Below are positions 14,782-23,282 of a stretch of DNA of 24,586 bases, one piece after another. Source of the DNA: DAXETY01 sp051155755 (lineage in GTDB: Bacteria > Desulfobacterota > Desulfobacteria > Desulfobacterales > SG8-13); assembly GCA_051155755.1 (NCBI GenBank), contig DAXETY010000017.1:1-24586 (forward strand), given 5' to 3'. The notes beneath the pieces were generated by a model. That model had not been told where the DNA came from and made no database searches. It saw only the letters and a list, made by a program, of their open reading frames with translations. The translations under genes and the position numbers were made by a program. The stretch's first letter is position 1. Every line of letters begins with the position of its first letter.

Positions 14782-15677
14782 ATGTCAGCGAAAATCGGCC
14801 GCCAAACCCCGTCCTTCAACAGCATCCGGGAGAATGCAGTGCCGGGCGGCAGCAGTGTGGCCCGGCCGGGCTCGATGTCGAGACCGCGTTGGTGGTAAGC
14901 CGGATCCCAGGGCGCCAGGATCAGCCGCTCCCCACCATCCAACCGAACCAGTCGCGGCATCCGCGCATCCCCCCAGTGGCGCTTTTCGGCAGCCTTCAAC
15001 AGAGAGTCGAAGGTTTCGTAGAACAGCATTTCCTGCATCGTCATCAGTGTGGGGGGACTCAGCGGGGTGCGGCCTTCTGAATTGGCCGCCAGGGCCTGGC
15101 GCGGGCTCAACCAGATACCGTGAACCGTTTCATGGCCGTCGGGGCGGCAATGCAAGTACTCCGGCAAGCCAGTCAGAAAAAAGCGGGTGTCGAAACGGCG
15201 CTGCATCTGCTCGGGTGTGACCCAGCGGGCCCAGCGATGGATGCGCGAGGCGGCCAATTTCCAACCCTCGGATGAAATTGCTTTCCGGAACCACTCCCGG
15301 GAAAAATCCTCACCGCAACGCAGTCGGTGAGTCCGGTCGGCGTCATCACTGCCGAAAGCTTCCGGCTTGTACCCCAGCAGGACGCCGGCTTCTTCCAGCG
15401 TTTCCCGCACGGCGGCCACCAGATAGGCCAGGATTTCATTGGAACTTCCGTTGCCGCCGAATCGTTCTTCAAATTGCCGCGGATGGATATCCATGTGCCG
15501 ATACCAATCCGGGTGCCGATCCTGCGCTTCGACGGTGCCGCCCGGAAACACGTAAAAGCCGCCCATGAATCCGCTGTGCGGGTTTCTGCGCAGCAAATAG
15601 ACCAAAGGTTCGCCGCTTTTGCGGCGAAGGAGGATTACGGTGGCGGAAGGACGCGGGGCTGGTGGCTCAGGGCTCAT
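14778..15677 (-). CDS. NUDIX hydrolase with split Nudix box (NUDT19-like)
   Basis: This 299-residue protein has a Nudix fold start (ATVILLRRKSGEPLVYLLRR). The Nudix box is split: FPGGTVEAQD (44-53) holds the leading Gly, and the catalytic part AAVRETLEEAGVL (88-100, with R91, E92, E95, E96 and G98) comes about 40 residues later. An insertion of about 30 residues in this place is a feature of the NUDT19/RP2 branch, members of which hydrolyse CoA or acyl-CoA. That substrate is therefore a guess from family resemblance. It is cytoplasmic. The ATG at 15677 has only a weak ribosome site. The gene converges with the MgtC gene and shares four bases with it (14778-14781). Confidence 0.88.
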   Translation of the reverse strand: MSPEPPAPRPSATVILLRRKSGEPLVYLLRRNPHSGFMGGFYVFPGGTVEAQDRHPDWYRHMDIHPRQFEERFGGNGSSNEILAYLVAAVRETLEEAGVLLGYKPEAFGSDDADRTHRLRCGEDFSREWFRKAISSEGWKLAASRIHRWARWVTPEQMQRRFDTRFFLTGLPEYLHCRPDGHETVHGIWLSPRQALAANSEGRTPLSPPTLMTMQEMLFYETFDSLLKAAEKRHWGDARMPRLVRLDGGERLILAPWDPAYHQRGLDIEPGRATLLPPGTAFSRMLLKDGVWRPIFADI

Positions 15678-15734
15678 GGGTAATGCCTGTAGTTTTGTTG
15701 GCTTGTTGCATATGGCATGGCGCGCTGAACCGGG

Positions 15735-15893
15735 GAAACGGCGATTGGGCGAAACGGCGAAAAACCAAAGACTGCTGTTGACTCATACGTTGCATATTCA
15801 TTTCGGCCGGAACGGGAAAACAGACGGATTCGATAAGATGCCCGGTCCGTAATGAAGTTTCGCCGTTTCACCGGCTCGCCCCTTCGCCGTTTC
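15735..15893. repeat. Two direct plus two inverted copies of GAAACGGCGA
   Basis: GAAACGGCGA occurs at 15735-15744 and 15751-15760. Its complement TCGCCGTTTC occurs at 15860-15869 and 15884-15893. The four copies bracket about 100 bases, so the outer and inner pairs can fold into one long stem. The element fills most of the 281-base gap between the NUDIX and metal-ATPase genes, which has no credible gene. Confidence 0.7.
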
Positions 15894-15908
15894 AATCGGC
15901 ATATCCGC

Positions 15909-15954
15909 ACCCCGCAACGCGCAACCCCCAACGCGTAACCCGCAACCCGCAACA
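15909..15954. repeat. Degenerate tandem CGCAACCC-type repeat
   Basis: About five or six imperfect units of 7-8 bases built on CGCAAC or CGCAACCC lie immediately behind the metal-ATPase gene (its stop is at 15959). Low-complexity units of this kind are, from memory, scattered in the intergenic DNA of some deltaproteobacteria. Confidence 0.6.
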
Positions 15955-15958
15955 CGGC

Positions 15959-18040
15959 CTACCGTTTCAACAACCGCGACGAATTGCCCAGGATGATCAA
16001 GTCCGGAATGGATTGGGCTGCGGCCGCCAGAATGGGCGGCAGAAAACCCAGGGCGGCCAGGCTCAATCCCGCCACGTTGTAAATTCCGGTGAATACGAGG
16101 TTGTGTTTGACCACCTTCATGGTGCGCCGGGCGATGCGAAACACTTCCGGCACCAGTTGCCAGTCATCCCGCATCAGCGCGATGTGGGCGGCTTCGATGG
16201 CGATGTCGGTGCCGGCCGCGCCCATGGCAATGCCCACATCGGCCTGGGCCAGGGCGGGAGCATCGTTGATGCCGTCACCGATCATGGCGGTTTTGCGTCC
16301 CTTTTGCTGGTATTCCGCCACGACCGCAATTTTGTCTTCCGGAAGCAGTTCGGCCCGGTAACGCACGCCCAATTCAGCCGCAGCGGCTTCTGTGGCCCGG
16401 GCGTTGTCACCGGTCAAAATTTCGATGTGATCGATGCCGAGTTCTTTCAGGGCGGCAATGGCTTCCGGCACTTCCGGCCGCATCCGGTCCGACAGCCCCA
16501 GAACGGCCATCGGTGTGCGGTTGCGCTGCACCACCAGAACGGTTTTTCCCTGCTGCATCAGGTTTTGGGCCGCCGGCAGTTCGGCCTCCGCAGTGCGCAG
16601 GCTTCCCACCGTGATCCGGTCGGTTCCCACCACGGCTTGCACGCCCAGGCCGGTCATCGATCGGAAATCCCGGGGATCGGTCGCAACGATGCGGCGTTCG
16701 ACGGCCGCACTGCGGATGGCATGGGCCACGGGATGCTCCGAATTTCGTTCGGCCGAAGCCGCCAGGAAAAGCACTTCGGATTCGTCGGTGCCGTCCAGAG
16801 ACACGATGTCGGTCAGCTGGGGACGGCCCAGGGTCAACGTACCGGTTTTGTCGATCAGCACCACGTCCACTGCGGCCAGCGTTTCAAGGTGGCGCCCCCC
16901 CTTGATGAGCAGGCCCCGCCGAGCGGCGGCACCGATGGATGCCAGCACGGCGATCGGTGTGGCCAGGGCGATGGCGCACGAGCAGGCCACCACCAGCACG
17001 GCGGCGGTGGCCATGGGGTCCTGGCGGATGATGAAGGTTAAAGCCGCGATGGTGGCCACCACCGGCAGGAAGTAAGCGCTGAACCGGTCGGCAAATCGCT
17101 GCACCTTTCCGCGGTTGGCCTCGGCTTGTTCCACCATTTTCACGACCCGTCCGAAAGTGGTCTGCGCGCCCGTGCGCCGGGTTTCGATTTGCAGACTGCT
17201 CAGCTGCGGGATCGTGGCGGCAAACACCCGGCTGCCCTCGGAAACCTCCACCGGCATCGGCTCGCCGGTAATGGCCGACTGGTCCACCACCGCGCTTCCG
17301 GAGACCACGCGCCCGTCCACCGGAATTTTTTCACCGGGACGCACCACCACCACCTCGCCCGGCGACAGTGTTTCTACCGGCACCTGCTGTTCTTCACCAT
17401 TGCGCAGCACGCGGGCGGTCTCAGGGGCCATTGCTTCCAGGTGGCGCACGGACTGGCGGGCACTTTCAGCGGTGAACTTTTCGGTGTAGTCGCCCACCCG
17501 CATGAAAAAAACGATGACTGCCGCGGTGGCCCATTCGCCGATCACCAGGGCGGCCACCACCCCTACGGTCATCAGGGTGTGGGAGGTCACCTGCCGTTTC
17601 AGGGCGGCCCGCACCACGTGTTTGAACACCGGGTAGCCCCCGGCGGCAACCAGGGCCAGGCCGATCCAGAAGGGAACCCGGTCGGTGAGCTGGCGAAAAA
17701 AACCCAGCCATTCGCCCACGACCACGACAAACAGCACGGCCCCGAAGACGATCCCGAAAAACGTCAACAGGCGCCGCACAAAGGCGGCTGGTTCGAGGCC
17801 GGACGATGCGTGTCCACTGTCGGAACGCCCGACGCGGTAGCCGGCCTGTTCGATGGCCCGGTGGATCGAATCCAGGTCAACCGCATCGGGATCGATGTGC
17901 ACGAAAGCCTTTTCGGTGGTCAGAAAGACCTCGGCCGACTGCACGCCGGATACGTCTGCAATCGCTTTCTGCACGTGGCGGCTGCACTCGGCGCAATCCA
18001 TACCCGCCACCGGAATTTCAATCGTGCGGTTGTTTTTCAT
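15959..18040 (-). CDS. P1B-type heavy-metal translocating ATPase with CSC transport motif
   Basis: This 693-residue inner-membrane pump has an N-terminal HMA domain with GMDCAECSRHV (C16 and C19), then about eight helices. The actuator domain is present (ITGEPMPVE). The phosphorylation motif is DKTGTLT at D397, the nucleotide domain has SEHPVAHA, and the hinge has GDGINDAPAL. In the transport helix the usual CPC is CSC (C353-S354-C355, in ACSCAIALATP). The last helix has AAAAQSIPDLIILGNSSRLL, where Zn-type pumps carry a conserved Asp and Cu-type pumps carry Met and Ser. The metal is therefore not predictable from standard rules. GAGG lies 9 bases before the ATG. The CSC change removes the proline that normally kinks this helix. 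It is a single gene with repeats on both sides. Confidence 0.9.
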   Translation of the reverse strand: MKNNRTIEIPVAGMDCAECSRHVQKAIADVSGVQSAEVFLTTEKAFVHIDPDAVDLDSIHRAIEQAGYRVGRSDSGHASSGLEPAAFVRRLLTFFGIVFGAVLFVVVVGEWLGFFRQLTDRVPFWIGLALVAAGGYPVFKHVVRAALKRQVTSHTLMTVGVVAALVIGEWATAAVIVFFMRVGDYTEKFTAESARQSVRHLEAMAPETARVLRNGEEQQVPVETLSPGEVVVVRPGEKIPVDGRVVSGSAVVDQSAITGEPMPVEVSEGSRVFAATIPQLSSLQIETRRTGAQTTFGRVVKMVEQAEANRGKVQRFADRFSAYFLPVVATIAALTFIIRQDPMATAAVLVVACSCAIALATPIAVLASIGAAARRGLLIKGGRHLETLAAVDVVLIDKTGTLTLGRPQLTDIVSLDGTDESEVLFLAASAERNSEHPVAHAIRSAAVERRIVATDPRDFRSMTGLGVQAVVGTDRITVGSLRTAEAELPAAQNLMQQGKTVLVVQRNRTPMAVLGLSDRMRPEVPEAIAALKELGIDHIEILTGDNARATEAAAAELGVRYRAELLPEDKIAVVAEYQQKGRKTAMIGDGINDAPALAQADVGIAMGAAGTDIAIEAAHIALMRDDWQLVPEVFRIARRTMKVVKHNLVFTGIYNVAGLSLAALGFLPPILAAAAQSIPDLIILGNSSRLLKR

Positions 18041-18136
18041 AAATCGTTACCTCACTGGATAACAGTAATGCCGCCGCCGCGATAATCAATTTGGGTCATT
18101 TCCATTGACAACGAATCTGTGCCATGGCCTCCTTTT

Positions 18137-18166
18137 CTATGAGCTATGAGCTATGAACTATGAGCT
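18137..18166. repeat. Heptamer tandem repeat CTATGAG x4
   Basis: Four copies of CTATGAG (the third is CTATGAA) run from 18137 to 18164 plus two further matching bases. The stop codon of the acyltransferase gene lies within the fourth copy. The rest of the 117-base gap to the metal-ATPase gene shows nothing else. Confidence 0.85.
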
Positions 18167-18805
18167 GTTTCTGGGCAAATCGGACAGAACTGAGATGCGC
18201 TCCATGATATCTTCGACGAAAGACGCCGTGGGCCCGTTTTCCTCCGGCAGCATGGCGGAGCCGAAGCGGATGCGAACACGCGTGCACCGGCCCTCCTCGC
18301 TGTAACGGATGCCCACCGGGATGCAGGGCAGTCGAAGGCGGGACAGAATGAATTTCAAAACCCCGGTGCGGCCCGGGCCGACCCTGCCGATCACGTAAGT
18401 GCCTTCCGGAAAGATCACCACGCCGTTGTTTCCACGGCGCAACAGCACTTCGGTGCGTTGCAGATAGCGGCGGCTTTCGATGGGCCGTTGACGGTTGAGC
18501 GGGATTCCGCCCAGCGATTTAATGAACCAGTCGGCCGCAGATCCTGCGAACAGTTCGGCTTTGGCGATGTAGTACAACGGCCGGGGGGTGGCCAGGCCCA
18601 GCAACGGGATATCGACCCAGCGCTGATGCTTGGGCAACAGCAGAAAACTTCCCTGCCGCGGTAATTGCCCGGCGCCCTGCACCACGAGTTTGAATCGCGG
18701 GCGGAGCACACAGCGGGCCACCATACCCACCAGACCGACCATCCAATCGCGTCGTTCGAACCTGTCGACGGAAGCTTTGCTTTTTGTGCATTTGATCATC
18801 GGCAT
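18158..18805 (-). CDS. PlsC-like 1-acylglycerol-3-phosphate acyltransferase
   Basis: The 215-residue protein has the acyltransferase motifs of the PlsC family. Motif I is HQRWVD (H60 and D65, HX4D). The GGIPLNR segment (99-105) corresponds to motif II. FPEGT is at 132-136 and IPVGIRY is the last conserved segment. Lysophospholipid acyltransferases of this type add the second acyl chain in phospholipid synthesis at the inner membrane. Preceding the motifs is one weakly hydrophobic stretch (MVGLVGMVARCVL, about 22-34). The ATG at 18805 has a poor ribosome site; ATG at residue 22 is an alternative. The last codons and stop fall in a heptamer repeat. It lies behind the tartrate operon on the same strand, 131 bases away. 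Confidence 0.88.
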   Translation of the reverse strand: MPMIKCTKSKASVDRFERRDWMVGLVGMVARCVLRPRFKLVVQGAGQLPRQGSFLLLPKHQRWVDIPLLGLATPRPLYYIAKAELFAGSAADWFIKSLGGIPLNRQRPIESRRYLQRTEVLLRRGNNGVVIFPEGTYVIGRVGPGRTGVLKFILSRLRLPCIPVGIRYSEEGRCTRVRIRFGSAMLPEENGPTASFVEDIMERISVLSDLPRNSS

Positions 18806-18901
18806 TGATCAGAATCTTTCGGATCGTGTACAATTGCCGAAGTACATAGCACAAAGAAGCGGCCAAGCGAAATGAGATGGACATAAGCCCGGAGGGGGTA
18901 C

Positions 18902-18915
18902 TGTGCTTTTGCACA
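18902..18915. other. Small hairpin between the acyltransferase and dehydratase genes
   Basis: TGTGC/GCACA pair around TTTT about 20 bases behind the stop of the dehydratase gene. It lacks a T-run. Nothing else is seen in this 131-base gap. Confidence 0.35.
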
Positions 18916-18936
18916 AACGGATCCGCCCGGCCTTTG

Positions 18937-20127
18937 TTAGGCTCCCAGGCGGCGACGAAAGAGGTCCTTCAACTCAGACTTTTCCTCGAAGCCGATCCCC
19001 GGTGATTCGGTCGGGCGGACATAGCCGGATTTGACGGGATGGCGGTCGGCGAATCCGCCGAACGGCGCAAAAATGCCGGGATAGGATTCGTTGCCGCCCA
19101 ACCCCAAGCCGGCGGCAATATTCAGGGCGAACTGATGGCCGCCGTGAGGGATGCAGCGGCGGGCCGACCAACCGTGGGATTCGAGCGTCTCGAGAATTCG
19201 CAGGTACTCGACCAGGCCGTAAGACAGGACCGGGTCCATTTGAAGGTAATCCCGCCCGGAGCGCATCCCGCCGTAACGCAGCAGATTGGCGGTGTCCTGG
19301 TGGGAAAACAGGTTTTCTCCGGTGGCCAGCGGTGGCTCATATCGGGCCGCCAGCGCTGCGTTCAAGGCATAATCCAGCGGATCGCCGGGTTCTTCGAACC
19401 AGAAAAGGTCCAGGGGAGAGAGCTCTTTTCCATACGCCAGGGCCTTTTCCAGGTCGAAACGTCCGTTGGCATCCACGGCCAGGCGCCTGCCGGCTGAAGC
19501 GCTTCCATCGAATTGCTGCAGCAGGTCCAGAACCGCTTCGATGCGCTTCATATCATCTGCCAGTGTAGCCCCGCCGATTTTCATCTTAAGTACCCGGTAG
19601 CCCGCGGAAAGATAGCCTTCCATCTCCCGGCGCAACTCGTCCAGTCCTTTGCCGGGATAGTAGTAGCCACCGGCGGCATAAACGAAAACCTCCTCATCGA
19701 CCCGGCCCCGGCGGAATCGGTCGGCCAGAAGGCGGTACAGGGGTTTGCCGGCGATCTTGGCTACCGCATCCCACACCGCCATATCGATGACTCCCACAGC
19801 GACGGAGCGCTCTCCATGGCCTCCCGGTTTTTCATTTTGCATCAACACGTCCCAGATACGGAACGGATCGAAGTTTTCACCGCTGCGATCAACCACCTCT
19901 TTCGGATCGGCGGCCACCAGGCGCGGAATGAAGCGCTCGCGCAACAGGCACCCCTGGGCATAGCGGCCGTTGGAGTTGAATCCGTAGCCGACCACCGGGT
20001 GTCCTTTTCGTTCCACGTCTGTGATCAGCGCCAGTATCGACACCGTCATTTTGCTGAAATCGATATAGGCGTTTTTGATTTCCGAAGCGATGGAAACCGT
20101 GTCTTCGCGAACCTCGACGATTTTCAT
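18937..20127 (-). CDS. Enolase-superfamily dehydratase, D-tartrate dehydratase-like
   Basis: This 396-residue mandelate racemase/muconate lactonizing type enzyme has the KxK base motif (K181-M-K183), metal ligands D219 (VDANGR), E245 (WFEEPGDP) and E271 (ATGENLF), and H328 in IPHGGHQFALN. The run GLGLGGNESYPG after the His is characteristic of the D-tartrate dehydratase group (TarD) described in Bradyrhizobium. The reaction would dehydrate D-tartrate to oxaloacetate in the cytoplasm with Mg2+. It is the last gene of a five-gene transcript. Its start is 13 bases behind the stop of the dehydrogenase gene, and AAGGATGAAG overlaps the spacer. A closely related acid sugar substrate cannot be excluded. 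Confidence 0.85.
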   Translation of the reverse strand: MKIVEVREDTVSIASEIKNAYIDFSKMTVSILALITDVERKGHPVVGYGFNSNGRYAQGCLLRERFIPRLVAADPKEVVDRSGENFDPFRIWDVLMQNEKPGGHGERSVAVGVIDMAVWDAVAKIAGKPLYRLLADRFRRGRVDEEVFVYAAGGYYYPGKGLDELRREMEGYLSAGYRVLKMKIGGATLADDMKRIEAVLDLLQQFDGSASAGRRLAVDANGRFDLEKALAYGKELSPLDLFWFEEPGDPLDYALNAALAARYEPPLATGENLFSHQDTANLLRYGGMRSGRDYLQMDPVLSYGLVEYLRILETLESHGWSARRCIPHGGHQFALNIAAGLGLGGNESYPGIFAPFGGFADRHPVKSGYVRPTESPGIGFEEKSELKDLFRRRLGA

Positions 20128-20140
20128 GAAATCTTCATCC

Positions 20141-21199
20141 TTACTGCCGGACGACAGCCAGCACCCGTTCGGTCACCTCTGCGGTTTTGGCCCTGCCTCC
20201 CAGGTCAGGGGTCAGCGCCCCGGCGGCGGTGGTTGCTTCTATTGCGCGCATCAGGTCGGCGGCAGCCTCTTTTTCGCCCAGGAAATCCAGCATTAACTGG
20301 ACCGACCACAGCGTTGCAATTGGATTGGCAATGCCCTTGCCGGCGATGTCCGGCGCCGAGCCGTGGACCGGTTCGAACATCGAGGGGTAGCGCCGCTCCA
20401 GGTTCAGGTTCGCCGAGGGTGCGATCCCTATGCCGCCGGCTACTGCCGGGCCCAAATCGGAAAGAATGTCACCGAACAGATTGCTGCCCACCACCACGTC
20501 GAACCAGTCCGGATGCATCACGAAGTGGGCGGTGAGGATGTCGATGTGAAACTTGTCCCGTCGGACCTGGGGAAAATCGGCGGCCACCACCTCGAAGCGC
20601 TCGTCCCAGAACGGCATGGTAAATTTGATACCGTTGGATTTGGTGGCAGAGGTGACATGCCGGTCGGGACGTTCGGCGGCGAGCTCGAACGCGAACCGTA
20701 TCACCCGGTCCACGCCGTGGCGGGTAAAGATGCTTTCCTGGACCACGGGTTCCCGGGCGGTACCGTGAAATAGTCTTCCGCCGATGTCCGAGTATTCGCC
20801 CTCGGTATTCTCGCGCACCACAACGAAATCGATTTCTTCCGGCGAGCGCCCTGCCAGCGGTGTTTTCACCCCCGGCAACAGGCGAACCGGACGCAGGTTG
20901 ACTGCTTGGTCGAAACCGCGGCGGATGGGCAGCAGCAGGCCCCACAGGGAAAGGTGGTCGGCTAGTACGGGATCGCCCACCGCCCCCAGCAGTATGGCGT
21001 CGAATGGTTGCAGCCGGTCCAATCCATCGGCGGGCATCATTTCCCCGTGCTGGCGATAGTAGCCACAACTGTAGGGAAATTCGGTGAAGGTCACTTCGAA
21101 ACCGTACTTGCCGGCCAAAGCTTCCAGGGTCCGCACACCTTCGGGAACCACTTCTGTGCCGATGCCGTCACCGGGGATCAGTGCGATTTCATATTTCAT
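20141..21199 (-). CDS. Tartrate/D-malate dehydrogenase (isocitrate/isopropylmalate DH family)
   Basis: This 352-residue NAD-dependent beta-decarboxylating dehydrogenase begins IALIPGDGIGTEVVPE. The family segments are present: LRPVRLLPG (substrate Arg), VVRENTEGEYSDIGG (catalytic Tyr), TSATKSNG (Lys) and LFGDILSDLGPAVAGG (metal Asp). The WGLLLPIRRGFDQAVNLRPV stretch is typical of tartrate dehydrogenase (TtuC) and D-malate dehydrogenase (DmlA) rather than isopropylmalate dehydrogenase. Substrates of that branch are tartrate isomers and D-malate. AAGGAGTCGATCG precedes the ATG. It sits between the tctB and dehydratase genes of one operon, so the operon likely feeds C4 hydroxy-acids into oxaloacetate or pyruvate. 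Which isomer it uses is not visible. Confidence 0.88.
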   Translation of the reverse strand: MKYEIALIPGDGIGTEVVPEGVRTLEALAGKYGFEVTFTEFPYSCGYYRQHGEMMPADGLDRLQPFDAILLGAVGDPVLADHLSLWGLLLPIRRGFDQAVNLRPVRLLPGVKTPLAGRSPEEIDFVVVRENTEGEYSDIGGRLFHGTAREPVVQESIFTRHGVDRVIRFAFELAAERPDRHVTSATKSNGIKFTMPFWDERFEVVAADFPQVRRDKFHIDILTAHFVMHPDWFDVVVGSNLFGDILSDLGPAVAGGIGIAPSANLNLERRYPSMFEPVHGSAPDIAGKGIANPIATLWSVQLMLDFLGEKEAAADLMRAIEATTAAGALTPDLGGRAKTAEVTERVLAVVRQ

Positions 21200-21250
21200 C
21201 GATCGACTCCTTTTTTTTACCGAACTTGAAACGCTCCATTCAGGTTGAGT

Positions 21251-21709
21251 TTACATCAGCCAGCCTTCTGGAAGCGGCACGTGCAGAAGGCGGGTAAAAA
21301 TCAGGTAAAAAAAGGTTACTTCGGCGGCGGCGACCGCCACCCACAGCGCAAAAACGCTTCCGGTCACGCGCCGGCGGGCCAGGGCCAGATATGCGGCCAG
21401 CAGTGAAATCGCCGCGACGCTGGAAACAAAGAAACCCAGATAGGGAATGGCGATCCCCCAGCCGAAAAAAAACAGTCCGGTCACCACCACCCGACGGTTG
21501 CTGCCCACGGCGAAAAGATGGCCGCGCTCCGCGCGCAGAAATCCTTTGAACAGGAGCATCAAGGAAATCAGGGCCATGATGAGAATCATGGCCTTGGGAA
21601 ACATTATACTCAGGCGCATGATCTCCGGGTCGATGGACAGCCAGAATAGCCCGCTGAGGACCAGGCCCACGGTCCCCGCTATCAAGTCGGTATTGACGTT
21701 TTGGATCAT
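21251..21709 (-). CDS. tctB: Tripartite tricarboxylate transporter small membrane subunit TctB
   Basis: The 152-residue protein has four membrane helices and matches the TctB layout: VNTDLIAGTVGLVLSGLFWL, then FPKAMILIMALISLMLLF, a middle helix pair (GWGIAIPYLGFFVSSVAAISLLAAYL), and a last helix (AVAAAEVTFFYLIFTRLL). It is the small subunit of the TTT family, located in the inner membrane beside TctA. The start overlaps the stop of tctA (ATGA), with GGAGGAGG upstream, so the two are translationally coupled. The order C-A-B differs from the C-B-A order common in this family. Confidence 0.85.
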   Translation of the reverse strand: MIQNVNTDLIAGTVGLVLSGLFWLSIDPEIMRLSIMFPKAMILIMALISLMLLFKGFLRAERGHLFAVGSNRRVVVTGLFFFGWGIAIPYLGFFVSSVAAISLLAAYLALARRRVTGSVFALWVAVAAAEVTFFYLIFTRLLHVPLPEGWLM

Positions 21710-23235
21710 CGGTCCTCCTCCGGCGGTGAGTTGCGGTTCCGCATCCGCCGCACCGTTGCAGCCACAAACGGCCAGGCCGCAGAAAAAATCACCATGGCGA
21801 TCAGAATCCAGGACAATGGCGACTGGAAAAGGCGCAGGATCGGGTATTGATAAGCAGCGCCTCCCAGCATGGTTTGCACGTAGCCGACCTCGGCGATGCT
21901 GCCCAGAATCAGTCCCAGTACAATGGGAGCCGGGGCGATGCCGATTTGTTTGAGCAGATAGCCGGCGGTGCCGAGAATCAGCATGATGATCACATCCGAA
22001 ATGCTGTTGCGCAGGGCAAAAGTCCCCAGGATGGTCGCAAGTCCGATGGTGGGCACCAGGAAATAATAGGGAGTTCGAAAAATGATGCGGTAGATCAGCC
22101 GGCCACCCAGCAGACCCACCGGTACCATGGCCAGGGCGGCAAGCCCCATGGATATGATGAAGCCGTAGGTAAGAACTCCGCTGGTGGTGAACAGCTCGAT
22201 GCCGGGCCGCAGTCCGTGCAGCAGCAGTACACCTAGAATCACGGCATCGGGCGGAGCGCCGGGGATGCCCAGTGTGAGCAGCGGCACCATGCTGCCGGCC
22301 ACGGTTACGTTGTTGCTCGATTCGGTGGCAACCAGGCCTTCCACGACACCGGTGCCGAACCGTTCGGGATGTCGGGAGGCTCGTTTGGCTTCATTGTAGG
22401 CCACCAGGTTGGCGATGTTGCCGCCGGCTCCGGGAATGATGGCCACGATTTCGCCGATGAGGCAGGAGCGGATCAGATTGCCGGGCATGGAGAGCACGCG
22501 GCCGCACACCCGCCAGAAGGAGGCCTTCTGCTTGGAATCGACGGTGACTTCGCCCAGGGCGGTTCGGCCCATGGCGGCCATGTTGTAAAGCTCGGGCAGA
22601 ACGAACAGACCGATCAGTGCCACGATCATCTCCACCCCGCCCTGCATAACGGGCATTCCGAAGGTAAAGCGCGTCTCACCGCCGATGGGTGCCACCCCGA
22701 CAGTGCCCAGCATCATGCCGATGGCGCCGCCCAGAAGTCCTTTGAGCAGGGAGCCTTCCGAAAGGCTGGCGATCAGCGTCAGGCCGAGCATGGCCACCCA
22801 GAAATACTCCGGCGGTCCGAACCGCAGCGACAAGCGGGCCAGGGGCGGAGATAAAAACAACAGAAACAAGACGCCCGCAATACCGCCGATGGCCGAGGAA
22901 ATCGTGGCCACGCTGATGGCTTCCAGCGCCCGACCCTGCTTGGAAAGCGGATAGCCCTCGAATGCGGTGGCAATGGAAGAGGGAGTTCCCGGGGTATTGA
23001 CCAGAATGGCGGCAAAAGAGCCTCCATAAATGGCACCCATATAGACCGCACCCAGGGCCACGAGCCCGTAGAGCGGCGGCATTGTGAATGTAAACGGCAG
23101 CAGGACGGCCAGAGCCATGGTGGCGGTCAGTCCCGGCATGGCCCCCACAAAAAGTCCGGCCGAAACTCCCGAAAACACAATCAGGATCACCAGGGGATCC
23201 GCCAGTTGAAGCAGTGCCTGGTAAAGAGTGCTCAT
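21706..23235 (-). CDS. tctA: Tripartite tricarboxylate transporter large membrane subunit TctA
   Basis: This 509-residue permease of about 12 helices has the conserved TctA segments: FVGAMPGLTATMALAVLLPF (about 27-46), YMGAIYGGSFAAILVNTPG with the TPSSIATAFEGYPL continuation, and the second-half repeat IPGAGGNIANLVAYNEAKR and VPLLTLGIPGAPPDAVILG. It forms the transport channel of the TTT system and is fed by the periplasmic protein TctC. The ATG 23235 has AAGG upstream. It follows tctC after a 258-base spacer rich in hairpins and overlaps tctB. The substrate is probably tartrate or a related C4 acid, judged by the adjacent enzymes. Confidence 0.93.
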   Translation of the reverse strand: MSTLYQALLQLADPLVILIVFSGVSAGLFVGAMPGLTATMALAVLLPFTFTMPPLYGLVALGAVYMGAIYGGSFAAILVNTPGTPSSIATAFEGYPLSKQGRALEAISVATISSAIGGIAGVLFLLFLSPPLARLSLRFGPPEYFWVAMLGLTLIASLSEGSLLKGLLGGAIGMMLGTVGVAPIGGETRFTFGMPVMQGGVEMIVALIGLFVLPELYNMAAMGRTALGEVTVDSKQKASFWRVCGRVLSMPGNLIRSCLIGEIVAIIPGAGGNIANLVAYNEAKRASRHPERFGTGVVEGLVATESSNNVTVAGSMVPLLTLGIPGAPPDAVILGVLLLHGLRPGIELFTTSGVLTYGFIISMGLAALAMVPVGLLGGRLIYRIIFRTPYYFLVPTIGLATILGTFALRNSISDVIIMLILGTAGYLLKQIGIAPAPIVLGLILGSIAEVGYVQTMLGGAAYQYPILRLFQSPLSWILIAMVIFSAAWPFVAATVRRMRNRNSPPEEDR

Positions 23236-23282
23236 GGTGTTGCCTTTCCGGCCTCAATGGGTCGCACTCATCTGTAAAATAT

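Noticed and set aside
15674..15955. A 93-residue minus-strand reading frame between the NUDIX and metal-ATPase genes
   Set aside because: It is translated from the GAAACGGCGA and CGCAACCC repeats, is Arg-rich without domain features and has no ribosome site.
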